Shown here one piece after another: positions 12,921 through 24,606 of a DNA stretch of 64,000 bases; positions within the stretch are counted from its first letter, which is position 1; each line of letters starts with the position of its first letter. The stretch is from the NCBI GenBank assembly GCA_963082975.1, contig OY720344.1, positions 68,352,546-68,416,545 on the forward strand. Direction: 5' to 3'. The position numbers were made by a program, and so were the translations under genes. This DNA comes from Labia minor. Taxonomy: Eukaryota; Arthropoda; Insecta; Dermaptera; Spongiphoridae. Under the pieces are notes generated by a model. That model was not told the DNA's origin and did no database searches. It saw nothing but the letters and a program-made list of their open reading frames with translations.

Positions 12921-13407
12921 ATACTGATATTTATAGTTTGTATATTTAATAGTAGACGATTTCTGAAAATGTTTTTTTTTGAATATGGTGAATGTATAAT
13001 AGAATAAACCAATATAGTATATTAAGTGATTTATAGATATAATTAAATAAAATGCTATTTCAAATAGAAAAATTAAATTTTTAAACGTTGCTGGAGATTG
13101 ATTTGAAAGATGAAGTCGATAAAACAGTGTTTAGATAGAAAGTGGATTTAAAGTTAATTTTGAAAGAAAAGGTATCTTTTCTAAGTCCTCACCTAAAGAA
13201 TAGAATTATTAATAGTGCGTTTCAAGTAATAAATATTTATATGGTGTTGAAGCGGATGCTTTATAAGCTCTCTCTTTAAGGTAAAACTTATAAACTTGCC
13301 TTTATTCAAATTTAAATTGTCCCCACCATATCCTGTCCTATTCGAAACGAATTATAAGAATGGCTTAAAAGATTGGATAACAAGTGCGAGACAAGTAAGT
13401 TTCCTAC

Positions 13408-13521
13408 CTGAGAGCTTCCCGATAATGAAAGGCCGCCTGTTCGAGTTGCGTTGAGTCTCTTAAGAAGTTGGCAAAGTTGTAATGCAGTTTCGCATTATGT
13501 GGAAGTGCTTTCAGGCCCGCT
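13408..13521 (-). CDS. Tmtc1: TMTC1-like internal exon: first TPR unit
   Basis: Minus-strand exon of 114 bp, bounded by acceptor TTTGTTTCAG and donor GTAGGAAA. Its first base completes the Arg codon begun by the exon at 22560 (AG|A). It then reads AGLKALPHNAKLHYN, FANFLRDSTQLEQA, AFHYREAL and ends with two bases of the next codon. The N.A..HYN.AN.L and A..HYR.AL pattern is a tetratricopeptide unit. The sequence PHNAK.HYN.ANFL.D directly after a RES...R.G.. linker is what I know from TMTC1. TMTC proteins are multi-pass ER-membrane O-mannosyltransferases acting on cadherins and protocadherins, with the TPRs on the lumenal side. The following TPR exons are not visible at 1-13407, so they probably lie beyond the window. 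Confidence 0.95.
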
Positions 13522-13936
13522 CTGAAACAAATAAATGCAATTTCATACATGATTAATATCTCAAAAAGATAATGAACCAAATGATTCTTTTTTTTATTAG
13601 AAGAGAAAAAAAAGATCTCTACTTATTTTGCCATAAAAGCGACTACATAAATCATTGAGAGAAAAGAAGACATTTATAAGGAATAAGGAATGCTGTGTGG
13701 GAGGTATATTCACCTTGAATGAAAGAAATATCCAAAACTGGATCGATTTCGATGTAATAATTATTAGATTTTCTTTTCACACACACATACACACACACAC
13801 ACAAACAAAATAAACATTTAGAATTAAAAATTAATGATAAAAATAATATAGCTTTCATTTTTATTCTAATTTCATGGCAAGTAAGAATGTATAAATTGAG
13901 ATGAATATAAAGATAAATGAAGATCTGAATAAAAAT

Positions 13937-14503
13937 CTGGAGTATCACCACTCGATTATCTCGCAATTTTGAATTGGATTAATTAACATATATTATATTT
14001 AAATTAAATTTAATTAATTATAAATAATAAATTAAAATTAATAAATAATATTAAACGAGCGCATGTTTGGCTCTTTGTTGATGGCACCACGTCCCGTGCA
14101 GGCACGTGATTTGCAGCGTTAAAAAATTAATTCCGGTACTTTCAGCGATTCAATCAAGCTGAAATTCTATATATAGCAGTTTTATACAATTTTTAATAAT
14201 TTGAAAAACTATCAAACATATATCTTTATTTTTACGGTCACTTTAGAGGAAAATAAATCAAAACGTTGTAGGTAATGACCCTCTTCCGGTTGAGCTACAT
14301 TTCTCAAAAGTTGACAGAAAACTTCGAATTTTGAATAATGCCCATGTACCAAATTTCATGATTCTAGTTCAAACCGTTTTTGCGTAATCTTGTCTAAATA
14401 CATACACACACACAGACAATTTTCTCAACCTTAGTGAAAATGATTCAGGAACCTTTAAAACGTATAAAAACATCAATATCTCAACATCGAATGGCGAGAT
14501 AGT
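13937..14503 (+). mobile_element. Family B element, copy 1
   Basis: Begins CTGGAGTATCACCACTCG and ends TGGCGAGATAGT. Shares with four other copies (21268, 21956, 44073, 56893) the order: end hairpin, AT-rich part, GTTTGGCTCTTTGTTGATGG, GTACTTTCAG.. and AAATTCTATATATAGCAG, ACGGTCACTTTAGAGG, AACGTTGTAGGTAATGACC, GTTGAGCTACATTTCTCAAA, a short (CA)n, and CCTTAGTGAAAATGATTCAG. Here (CA)n is short and about 27 bp near the 3' end are missing. No coding capacity. Its 3' border abuts element C directly. Confidence 0.8.
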
Positions 14504-14872
14504 AAAAATATTGATATACAATTCTTTGATTTACAATTATTAAATGTTACATCATTGCATCAATCTGATTAAAATGAATGGAACGTGGGGTCTTCAATAA
14601 TAATAAATAATAATATTAATAAATATTAAAAATTATAAAACTATCTGAAAATTAATTAATAAAAGAACAATGAATAAATAAATATAAATTATTAATTTAA
14701 TAAAAAAATAAACACTAAAATAGATTAAAAAAACAACATAAAATTAACTAATAAAAATTTATAAGAATTAAGAAAAAAATTAAATGTCAAAACATTAAAA
14801 AATTGAAATTTATTTCGGGTTATGCACTTGGCGCGTTTCGATCCCTGAAACTCGAGTCGGTGTTCCAGGTCA
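14504..14872 (+). mobile_element. Element C, copy 1 (5' end lost)
   Basis: Collinear with 17560-17880 at roughly 85-90%: ACAATTATTAAATGTTACAT, CATTGCATCAATCTGATTAA, AATAAAAGAACAATGAATAA, AATTAACTAATAAAAATTTA. It ends TCGGTGTTCCAGGT, the exact reverse complement of the start of the other copy (ACCTGGAACACCGA). The family therefore has 14-bp terminal inverted repeats, and this copy keeps only the 3' one. Non-coding. Confidence 0.65.
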
Positions 14873-14894
14873 CCCATCTGCTACACAACTGGTC

Positions 14895-15000
14895 TCAATT
14901 AATATGGTGTAAATTTTAAAAAAATCCTTCGAGCGGTTAATTAATAAATTACAATAGAATATACATACATACATATATATATATATTGTAATATATAAAT
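14895..15000 (+). repeat. Repeat K, copy 1, followed by (AT)n
   Basis: Matches 18025-18115: GGTGTAAATTTTAAAAAAAT, then TTCGAGCGGTT, then a (CATA)n/(AT)n run. The 'AAAATCCTTCGAGCGGTT' type of phrase next to CATA repeats is common at ends of interspersed insect repeats. Confidence 0.5.
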
Positions 15001-17508
15001 ATAAAAATGCCTTTTTTTTATGCTTGTATATTGGATATATTAAGATACAGAATTTTAGAAAGTTATTTGTCTGAACACATGGCAAAGTGTATAAAAGATA
15101 GCTTTCTGAAATTATTGTTTTTAAAAAAAAACCCAGAGATCCTTTTCGTTCCCCAGAGGGAGTGAAGGGTGGACAATTTTGCCAAGTGGCATAGGAGGGG
15201 AGAATGACCATTTTTACATGTTTAGACATTTTTTGGTCATTCTTGGATGGAGTGGAAGGGAAGCGACTTCAGCTGATGAAGTAAGAAAAAAATACAAGGA
15301 TCATCCACAGTGTGCGAGGAAGCTGCCTGCCCTGATATGACGACATAATACCTTAAGGAAAATATCCAAGAATCATCTTACTTGAAGTCCCAGTGTTCCC
15401 CGAACTCATTATTAATTTGAATACCAGCTAAGTAGTCGACTATTATATATAAATAATTGCAATTATTCTATGAACTCAATTCCATTCAATTTATACTCCT
15501 ATTAATATTTACGGTACCATCAAATTTATTCAATGTCTAATTAATTTATTATTATCAATTGTATCAAATAATTTAGTCTATTCTTAGTAAATAAATAATT
15601 TTTAGTTGTAATTTTATATAAGCATTTTTAATTGAACCTATTCAATTTTATCATTTCCCATATCAACCTACGCGGATTCAATAACCCCTTGTTTGATTCA
15701 TAATTCAATCCAGAGTGCTACCAATTAATTAAACTTATTTTTTAACACATTTTTCTCATATAAAATACCTTCCCCAAATTCCTCTTATACACGACAATAT
15801 ATTTATATATATATACAAATTTTGCTAGTATAATAAGAGAAGATAAAGTCAATATTAAATTAAATACATTTAAATGAAATATTTAAACAAAATATATTTT
15901 ATTTGTTGTTTAAATTAATTATTGTTATTTTAGTTATGAACATTGGAAATTACTTATCCTTATCCCATAATTCATTTATAATAATGAAGTTGTATTGTTA
16001 TTTTTCATTGAATATTTTATTGCTTGGTAATTTAGTTAATCTAATTTTTGTCATAAGAACTTTTATTTTCAATTTTATTTTATTCTATTATTTTATTCTA
16101 TTTTATCTTCTCTTTTCTACATATTAATTGCATTATTGCATAATCTTATGATTGTAAAGTTTGTTTATTCTAAAATATTATTATATTATGGAAATAGATA
16201 CGGTTTTGTTGAATAATTGTTATAATTTACATTCTAAATTTTAATCATAATATGTTTATCTATAATTATTTATATAATATTATAATCTATAATAATAATA
16301 ATTCTATGAAAAGGTGACAAGAGAGAATTTGTAGGAAAATACTATTTTGGTGTAGACTAAACTAATCAAAATTATAATATAAATATAATAGAAAATAATA
16401 ATTAATAGATTCTATGAATTTTAAATAATTACATGATTCTACTCTCTGTGTACGGGTAATTTTGTTTATTACATAGTTTCCATTTTTATAATATATGATT
16501 CTATGTATTAAGCAAAAAGGGAAAAAATTGGAGAGATCATTGTTTCTATTAACATCCGATATTTTTGCAGTCAAAATTGAATAATGTGGTAAATGGAACG
16601 TTGTTGAAGATAAAGAGAGGCAATAAATTTTTCAATATCTTGAATTGATTTTAAAATTTTTAACACCCAATTAAATAAAAGTTTAGTGGAAATGTCTTGG
16701 AATACGAAAAAACCCAAATTTTTTCCAGAAACAAATTATTTTCCATAACCTAAGAAATACGCTGCACAATTTGCTGGTTTCTTGCCTAATAGTGATGAAG
16801 TGTATACTAAGTTCAAATAATTGTTTACAATATTCAAATTTTGTCTTCATTTGTATGTAATATAAGTAAATCAATATTATCTTCATTAATAATACATAAA
16901 ATATCATATATTATATTTTATACAAATTGAGTAAAAATAAATTATTTCATTAATAACCAAGTGACTCAATAAATCAATAAAAAAAAAATTTATAAAGCAA
17001 ACTTAGTTTCAATCTTTATAACAAACTTTCTATAATATAGAGCTAATATATATTCAAGAATTCAAATAAAAGATTTCGTCGATGATTTTCGCACGTTCTT
17101 AATCACCCTTCCTATTCCCTGATGAGAAATTCTTCAAATTCATTGTCAATAAAAACTTGGCTGATCAGCGAACGTCCGAAGTTCTTTTGTGTCATGGAAG
17201 AGTATTGATCTACAAATTTCCCAACATTTTTAAAAACGAGTAGACAAATGAGATCATCGTTGCCAAAGGGGAAAAAAATTAGCATTTCAAAGAAACACCA
17301 ACAGAGAAAGAATGGAGTGGAAGATTTCTCCAATCAATATTTATTTAATCACCATTGGACTGTCATATGAAATGTGTTCTTTTATCCAAAGTAAAAATAA
17401 AATTGTCTTATCAGAAATATATGTGTATATTATGTAAATAATATAAATATGTTATTCATTCTAATTCAATTAATATTTCTTATCAGTAATATTGTTATAT
17501 ATCGTACC
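15001..17508. other. Intronic AT-rich DNA
   Basis: Mostly AT-rich. A modestly GC-richer patch at 15150-15410 contains no recognised protein. A K-like phrase (GCTAGTATAATAAGAGAAGA) occurs near 15825 and again near 18125. Short open frames at 15903-16127, 16362-16574 and 17112-17333 are AT-driven and unsupported. Confidence 0.5.
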
Positions 17509-17880
17509 TGGAACACCGAGCTATCGGTCGACCCTTTAAAAAATATTTATATACAATACTTTAATTATTTATTACAATTATTAAATGTTACATCATTGCA
17601 TCAATCTGATTAAAATGAATGGAATTTGGGGACCTCAATAATAATAAATAATATTAATAAATATTAAATAATATTTTAGTGAAAAAAATATTCAAAATTA
17701 TAAAACTTAAAAATTAATTAATAAAAGAACAATGAATAAATATATATAAATTAGTAATTTAATAAAAAATAAACCCGAAAATAGATTAAAAAAAACACAA
17801 AATTAACTAATAAAAATTTATAAAAATTAACAAAAACTTAGACGACAAAACAGATTAAAAAATTTCAAATATTTTAGAAA
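17509..17880 (+). mobile_element. Element C, copy 2 (3' end lost)
   Basis: Starts with the 14-bp terminal repeat ACCTGGAACACCGA and is collinear with 14504-14810. The 3' third and terminal repeat are replaced by unrelated sequence with a duplicated AAGCATGTTACC/AAGCACGTTACC. Non-coding. Confidence 0.65.
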
Positions 17881-18024
17881 TAAAAATAACAATTTTTTCA
17901 ATGTTTGCAAGCATGTTACCAAGCACGTTACCAAGCCGTCATATAAATTTAAATTAAGAAAAAACTAATGAAGATGATTTTTCCCCAGGCTGAAACCAAA
18001 ATCGATTTGTCTTTATAAATATTA

Positions 18025-18130
18025 TCTATGGTGTGAATTTCAAAAAAATTCTTCGAGCGGTTTAATATCTCAAAAATATACAAATATATCTATCTATATA
18101 TATATATATATATATAATTTTTGTTAGTAT
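18025..18130 (+). repeat. Repeat K, copy 2, with (AT)n
   Basis: GGTGTGAATTTCAAAAAAAT, TTCGAGCGG and an (AT)n run parallel 14905-14990. TTGTTAGTATAATAAGAAAA follows, as near 15825. Confidence 0.5.
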
Positions 18131-18842
18131 AATAAGAAAAGATCTATATATTGACTAATTGTTATTTTACATAAGTTTTTTTTTATATTTTATATAAAAA
18201 TTAAAATATAACAGATATAAATGAAAATGTAAAAATTTAGTAAGGTAAATTGAAGAGGACAGCATAAATAAAAAAATATTTTTTTTTTAATTTATTTTAA
18301 ATAAATATTTATATGAAAGTAATATTAGTTGACAATAATGTCGAGCAGTTTAATATCAATGTTTAAATGTTTGATTATACTATATAACTAAAAATAGATG
18401 TAAAATGATAAAGGATTATGTTTCAACCCATCCGGCATATGAAATGCAGGATATCTTTTATAATCATACATGTCTTTTAATTTAACATATCTAAAATCGA
18501 CTTAGGGGTCCAAAATCAAAATAACAACTCTTTGTATAGTAAAGTAGTATATAATATATTAACAAAAAAAATATGTGAACAAATTAAATTTTAATTATAT
18601 AGAATCTAAAATATCTACATATAAACTCAAACTTTAATAATGAAACTTTTTTAATCAATATTTTTAAATTAAAAATTAATTTTCATTTTTACTATTCAAT
18701 ATTAAGGAGGAAATAAGATTTGAATCATCTACATTCCTCCTAATAATAAAGATTTTAACTAAAAATTTAAAATTTAAGTATTTTACGATATTTATTTTAA
18801 TTTCTAAAAATATATCATAAAATTTAATGTTAAAATGTAGAA

Positions 18843-19180
18843 ATCCCAACTAGGCAGGGACCCCTTCCCCCTGCACCCCCACGGTGATGCATAGTATTTT
18901 GTTGAAAGTCTGTATGTAACAGTATTTCATTTATTTTATTTCAATCTATATATTAAAATCTTCATTTTCTCTTTGTTTTCTTATTTATTTTTTAAATTAA
19001 TCATTAAATTATTATTGTTATATATTGTATTATATTTGTTAAAAATGGGATATACTATTTCTTAATATTCATTTTATTTACGTTTTTTACTATAGTAAGA
19101 CAAATAGTGTTTTTTCTAGAATTAATATTTCTATATTCATTATTGAACATGTAAGTACAACGCGTTATATAAATTTTAAA
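18843..19180 (+). repeat. Left arm of 335-bp inverted repeat (Helitron-derived)
   Basis: Reverse complement of 20487-20821 with only a handful of differences over about 335 bp. The outer end reads CCCAACTAGGCAGGGACC then CCTTCCCCCTGCACCCCC. This is the same style as the GGGGGCGGAGCCCCC block just upstream of the Helitron 3' end at 52820-52845. The left outer border is abrupt. Confidence 0.85.
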
Positions 19181-20017
19181 AAATTAATTTCTGGTGTTTT
19201 TGATTGATTTTGATTAGACTGTATGCTTTATCCTATATAGATAACGCAATAAATAGTCTGAGACGTGATAAAACTTTTAAAAATTTAAATTTTACAGCCT
19301 CCATAAATTTTTTTTTTATTTATTATTTATTATTAAATACCCGAATGAGGTAAGAGGAATAAATTAATACAAAAAATATAAAGTAAGTTTGTATCTGCTA
19401 GATAAATAATACTTTAAAATAAAGTTTAATAAATTCTTTATTAAAATATATTTATTTAATTATTTATTATATTAGTATGAAAGCAATATTTATTTGATAA
19501 ACAAATTATATTAATTATGATTATTATGAACAAAAAAAAAGTATGTTATATATGTATATTATACTATAAATAAATATAAAAGGTTATTGAGAGAGAGATT
19601 TAAATTTTAAATCAAGATATGATGATTGCCTAATATCAAGGGGTTCTTATCCAATTATATTATTAATAACATTCTGTGTAGTTTATTCTCGTTTTCATTT
19701 TATATTTTCATAATGTTAGACATTACACATAAATATTTACTTATAAAAATACTTTTACGCTTAAATAAAAAGATAAACTTATATAGTAATATTTAAAGTA
19801 ATCGTACTATTCGGATTGTAAAATTTATTGAATTCTCAATTCAATTTAATCATAGAAATAAAATGATTGAAAAGGTGTAAATATGTAAATTATTTAAATA
19901 ATAATATAAATATTATATATTATATAATATATATGTAGGGGATCGGTTTGGTGTCTAGGGGTTATTTTCATTATCATTCATTCATCATCATCATCTTTCG
20001 GCTTTCAAATAATAGCT

Positions 20018-20490
20018 TGTATCTATCTATCTCTGTGGCTCTACGGAACTCGAAAGTTCTTAGTTGCAGCAACCACACTTCTCCAAGTGTCCCTATTCTG
20101 AGCCACAACCCTCCAATCTCTATCCTCTCCCATCTCTCTCACGTCCCTTCCTACTTTATCCACCCACCTCGTCCTTGGTCTTCCAAGAGGGCGTTTCCCA
20201 CTCGGTCTTCCCCTCAATATATTTTTCGGCATTCTTTCCTCCCCCATTCTAACCACGTGTCCTGCCCACCGCAGCCGTCTCGATTTTATAATTCTAACTG
20301 GAGATGCATAGAGGTCATGCAATTCCTCGTTATGCAGTCTCCGCCATCCACGATGACCTCATCTTTCTTTGGCCCATAAATGTTTCGCAGAATCCTATTC
20401 TCAAATACACTAAATCTATTCTAGTCTCCTAAGGTCATAGACCATGCCTCCCACCAATATAATACAACCGGTAAAATAATTGTTTTTTAA
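20018..20490 (-). pseudogene. LINE family F 3' end, best preserved copy
   Basis: Minus-strand RTE-like LINE terminus. An uninterrupted frame at 20322-20041 reads HDLYASPVRIIKS, RRLRWAGHVVRMGEE, GRPSGKRPLGRPRTRW, DVREMGEDRDWRVVAQNR, then TWRSVVAATKNFRVP and stop. This is the characteristic end of many arthropod endonuclease-reverse transcriptases. Upstream, the ENRFSVFENRIL and IYGPKKDE block is frameshifted. After the stop comes GCCACAGAGATAGATAGATA, a short tail of GATA units. It lies between the arms of the large inverted repeat and is 5' truncated at the right arm. Confidence 0.85.
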
Positions 20491-20835
20491 AATGTATATA
20501 ACGCGTTGTATTTACATGTTCAATAATGAATATAGAAATATTAATTCTAGAAAAAACACTATTTGTCTTATTATAGTAAAAAACGTAAAAAAAATGAATA
20601 TTAAGAAATAGTATATCCCATTTTTAACAAATATAATACAATATATAACAATAATAATTTAATGATTAATTTAAAAAATAAATAAGAAAACAAAGAGAAA
20701 ATGAAGATTTTAATATATAGATTGAAATAAAATAAATGAAATACTGTTACATACAGACTTTCAACAAAATACTATGCATCACCGTGGGGGTGCAGGGGGA
20801 AGGGGTCCCTGCCTAGTTGGGAAGAGCACCAAGGC
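20487..20835 (-). repeat. Right arm of 335-bp inverted repeat (Helitron-derived)
   Basis: Inverted copy of 18843-19180. It continues about 15 bp beyond the arm as GAAGAGCACCAAGG, matching the start of the 3' hairpin in the Helitrons (GAAGAGC..C.AAGG at about 52859 and 59849), then diverges before any CTAG terminus. Confidence 0.85.
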
Positions 20836-21267
20836 CGCGGAATTCGAGTTTGCAACTGATATACACGTTTTAAGGGCCTTTGACTATTTTAATGATTAAA
20901 ATAGTTAAAAATTAATGAAAACCAAAGAAAATAATGTTGTAATCAGTATTACAATACTGTTTTAATAATTTATAATGTTCTTGAAATTTTGAGTTCAATT
21001 GTATTTTCCGTTCCAAAATATAAAAATCGGGATTTTATTCATTCTTTGCTTTTAAGTCTGATTCATTTCTGATTCGATCCTAAAATTATTAGAAATTTTC
21101 TATATATGATTTGTGTACATATGATAATTGTTTTTATTATTTGATGTTATAAATGAAAGTAATTATACTTATAGTCGTAAACTTGCAGTAGATATTTACA
21201 ATTAGAAAGTTATTTAGTAGATATATTTAGTATATAGCATATGTGCATATATTGATTGATTTTTATT

Positions 21268-21803
21268 AACTCGCCAGAGATAGTATTGCGATCACGAAGA
21301 TTTTCAATGTCGAGATTTTGATGTTTTTATACGTTTTGAAGGTTCCTGAATCATTTTCACTAAGGTTGAGAAAAATGTCTGTGTGTGTGTGTGTGTATGT
21401 ATGTAGACAAGATTACGCAAAAACGGTTTGAGCTAGAATCATGAAATTTGGTATACGGGCATTATTCAAAATTCGTAGTTTTCTATCAACTTTTGAGAAA
21501 TGTAGCTCGACCGCAAGAGGGTCATTACCTACAACGTTTTGATTTCTTTCCTCTAAAGTGACCGTAAAAATAAAGATATATGTTTGATAGTTTTTTACAT
21601 GATTAAAAACTGATAAAACTGATATAATCGCTGAAAGTTCACTTAAAAATGAAGGAAAATGTTTTAAATTTAAATTTAATATTTGTTAATTAATAAATTT
21701 AATTGAATATCAATACTAAAAATATACTGTAAATTTAAATTTTTTAATTAATTAATTAATTTTTCCAATTCAAATTTGCGAGATAGTCGTGTGGAGACAC
21801 TCC
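21268..21803 (-). mobile_element. Family B element, copy 2
   Basis: Near-complete copy in reverse orientation, from ACTCGCCAGAGATAGTATTG to GTGTGGAGACACTCCAG, with a (TG)n of about 9 units. Same internal order as the other family B copies. Confidence 0.8.
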
Positions 21804-21955
21804 AGCTTATTTTAATTTTCTTTAATAGTTTGGGGAGGCTAGGAAGAAAACGTATAATTTTTTCATTATTTCTGTTTATTATAATGGAAATATAACAACA
21901 TATTAACAACCGGGACATTTCGACCTCCCGAGGCTCTACTTCGGGACAACGGGAT

Positions 21956-22319
21956 AATGGTCACTTTAGTCATTACCTACGATGTTTTTATTTTTTTTTC
22001 CTCTAAACTGACCGCAAAAATAAAGATATATATATGTTTGATAGTTTTTCACACGATTAAAAATTGTGTAAAACTGCTATATATAGAATTTCATCTTGAA
22101 AGTACCGGCATTAATTTTTTAACAGTGCAAATCACGCGCCAGCTCGTGACGTGGTGCTATCAACAAAGAGCCAAACGTGCCCTGCTTTAATAAATATTAT
22201 TTATTAATTTTAATTTATAATTTAATTAATTATTTAAATAAATTTAATTTAAATATAATATATGTTATTTAATCCAATTCAAATTTTTAGATAGTCGAGT
22301 GGAGACACTCCAGATTTTT
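21956..22319 (-). mobile_element. Family B element, copy 3 (truncated)
   Basis: Same orientation as copy 2 and about 150 bp away. It starts in the middle of the family (GTCATTACCTACGATG) and ends GTGGAGACACTCCAG, so the (TG)n half is missing. The spacer between the copies holds CCCGAGG..TTCGGG, a small hairpin. Confidence 0.75.
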
Positions 22320-22559
22320 TTCTAAAAATTACTTGTTTGATTGACATTTTTAAACAAATATATATAAAAAATATATAATAGTTTATTTTTTAAAAATAAT
22401 ATTAATTGTGAAATTTTTTCCAGACATAAATTTAATTTTCATTTTACAACATTCTACTCTACATATAATATATATAATATGTTGTAGATATATAATTCGT
22501 GAGTAGAAAATAGAGTAGAATAGAGAATATGGATAATATTAAAGTAGATCTATTTTTAC

Positions 22560-22846
22560 CTTGCAAGTGATTCCCGGTTGGTCCAGTCTCTGTTCCGTAA
22601 AGCCGTCCTGGTGGCAAATGTAACGAGAATGAGGGTAATAACCGTGGCAAGAAAGGGCCTAAAAGGTGTGGCAGGCCTCCAGAGGACTTGGGCGCCTCCA
22701 GCCACCAGAAGGACAAAGCCTACACTGGGTAAGTAAAGAACTCTCTCCGCCAGTACAAAGCCAACGGTTACTACGAGGTTCGAAGCGGGCAAATAAGGTA
22801 GGATAGCCACCAGAGAACCCAGCACCAACCACGGTTGACGTTGCGT
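22560..22846 (-). CDS. Tmtc1: TMTC1-like internal exon: membrane core and signature
   Basis: Minus-strand exon of 287 bp between acceptor CAGTTCTTTTTTAG and donor GTAAAAATAG. It starts in phase 0 with TQRQPWLVLGSLVAILPY, then LPASNLVVTVGF, VLAERVLYLPSVGF, a hydrophobic helix, WRPATPFRPFL, the helix ATVITLILVTFATRT, then ALRNRDWTNRESLA plus two bases of Arg. ASN...VGF.(A)ERVLY.PS.GF is the diagnostic TMTC motif, and R..DW..RESL precedes the TPRs. The AG left at the 3' end joins the A at the start of the exon at 13521, giving R-A-G-L, whereas I remember R-S-G in vertebrate TMTC1. The conserved ER-lumen/TM topology implies O-mannosyltransferase function. Markedly more GC-rich than the flanking introns. 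Confidence 0.97.
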
Positions 22847-23187
22847 CTAAAAAAGAACTGAAAATATAGTCTACTGATAGAGTAATTTTATTTGTTATTT
22901 TTTATTTTAATTATTAAAATTGTGTTTAATAATGATTTAAATATATATATATTATAATATAATATTAAAAGATCTTTAAAATAAATTGTTTTTATTAAAT
23001 TAACAATTTTGAACTTATTTTTAAATTTAATAATCAATATATTTAAAATATTGCTTTGTTTTTTGTTCTTTAAATTAATTATTTTAAGTAGAATATATTT
23101 TAACATTTTTCAATATATTCGACAATTCATTCAATTTTAGAAAAACATATTACTTGTTTTTATTAAATACAAATAAATACTCTAAAT

Positions 23188-23460
23188 CAGGGGTCGGCAA
23201 CCAGGTGCCCGCAAGCGATTTTCACAAGTGACCGTATTCAAATTACAAATTACAAGTATTAAATTATTACTAAGTATAATATTAATTTAAAGACATGGCA
23301 CAAAAAAGGGAATATTTTCGATTTTTCAATATGGTTCTAAAAAAAGATAAATTTTTTTTCCGATTTGGCTCTTAAATATTTTCGATTTTTCAATATAAGC
23401 ACAACCCTGTTATATTATTTCAGAAATGTGCCTGACTATTGAAAAAGGTTCCGACCGCTG
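23188..23460. mobile_element. hAT-type MITE with 8-bp target duplication
   Basis: Starts CAGGGGTCGGCAACC and ends with the complement of CAGCGGTCGGAACC, terminal inverted repeats typical of hAT elements. Flanks are CTCTAAAT (23180-23187) and TTCTAGAT (23461-23468), an 8-bp duplication with two later changes. The interior is non-coding and contains a direct repeat of AATATTTTCGATTTTTCAAT about 55 bp apart. Confidence 0.75.
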
Positions 23461-23469
23461 TTCTAGATA

Positions 23470-24575
23470 ATAAATAATAACTATTAAAAAATAATCTAAA
23501 TTGAATAATAAATATATGAAATAATTTATAATTTTAATAATTAAAAATAATAAAAAAAATAATTTAAAATAATTATAAATTACTATTTTTAATATTTTAA
23601 AATATATATAATTTATATTTTATTTATTTAATACTTAGAAATAATTACTTTTTTAATATTCATTTATTCTTTATAAATAAATTAATCAAGGGAAATATTA
23701 CATATATTATAAATTAAAAGATATTCATTCCAACAGAATTATATCCACAATTTATAATTATAATTGTATAAATATGTGATTTCTAATAAAATAAAAAATT
23801 CATATAATATTGATGAATGGCACTCCATAAATATACTCAATTATTTTTAATGAACAAATTATATAAAAAGTAATCAATAAATATTGTTAATAATTCATAT
23901 GAAATATATTTATACTATATATTTAATTCGGTTATCTAAAATGAATAACACTCAAATTGATTTGAATAATATATATATAATCATTTCAACATAATATTAA
24001 AAAATATAGTCTATTATATTTCTTTTTTTTCCGGGTTATTAAATTATTTAATGATCAAATCTAGGTAATCAATCAAATTAAGAATCGACAACGAACATTT
24101 TCAAAATATTAAATTATATTGAAATGTTTCCAATCAAAGGAAATTTATGAAATAGAGTTAAATTTAAAATAATAATATCGAGAGAATCTACATATATATG
24201 GTAATGAAAAGTCTAAATAAATTAAATATAATGGTAGTTGATATATATTATATGAAAATAAATGAAAAAAAAATAATTTCGTTGAAATATATCAAATTTA
24301 ATTTTTCATATATTTGATTTCCGAGCTATAGATTATATTTTCTGATAAATGATAAAAATAATTTCATAAGCATAAATGGTTAACGATACCGATCTCCAAT
24401 AAAAATGCATTCACATCTACATAATAATAAAATAAATGTGTCCAGAGGAAAAAATTCAGTGTGAAAAACATAAAGTAAAAAAAAAACGACTCCTCAAAAC
24501 TATTCTGATAATTTTATTTTGTTTAATTCAATTTAATTTACTTTAATATAATTTTGTAATTGTTTTGTTTGTACC

Positions 24576-24606
<31 letters not shown>

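Noticed and set aside
1..13407. Further TPR exons of TMTC
   Set aside because: No minus-strand island reads like the expected next TPR (a continuation such as LYP..A.ALNNLG); the island at 11727 does not fit.
15360..15420. Donor-like CAA|GTAAGAT after an ATG-led short frame on minus
   Set aside because: Only about nine codons, no partner exon, and the TMTC phases already join across this region.
19948..20379. 143-residue plus-strand open frame
   Set aside because: Antisense of the LINE F coding region, whose minus-strand reading matches a known RT C-terminus.
22459..22716. 85-residue minus-strand open frame overlapping the TMTC exon
   Set aside because: Out-of-frame shadow of the exon at 22560-22846; the in-frame reading carries the TMTC signature.
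22888..23106. 72-residue minus-strand open frame
   Set aside because: Composition is almost only I, K, L and N from AT-rich DNA; not protein-like.
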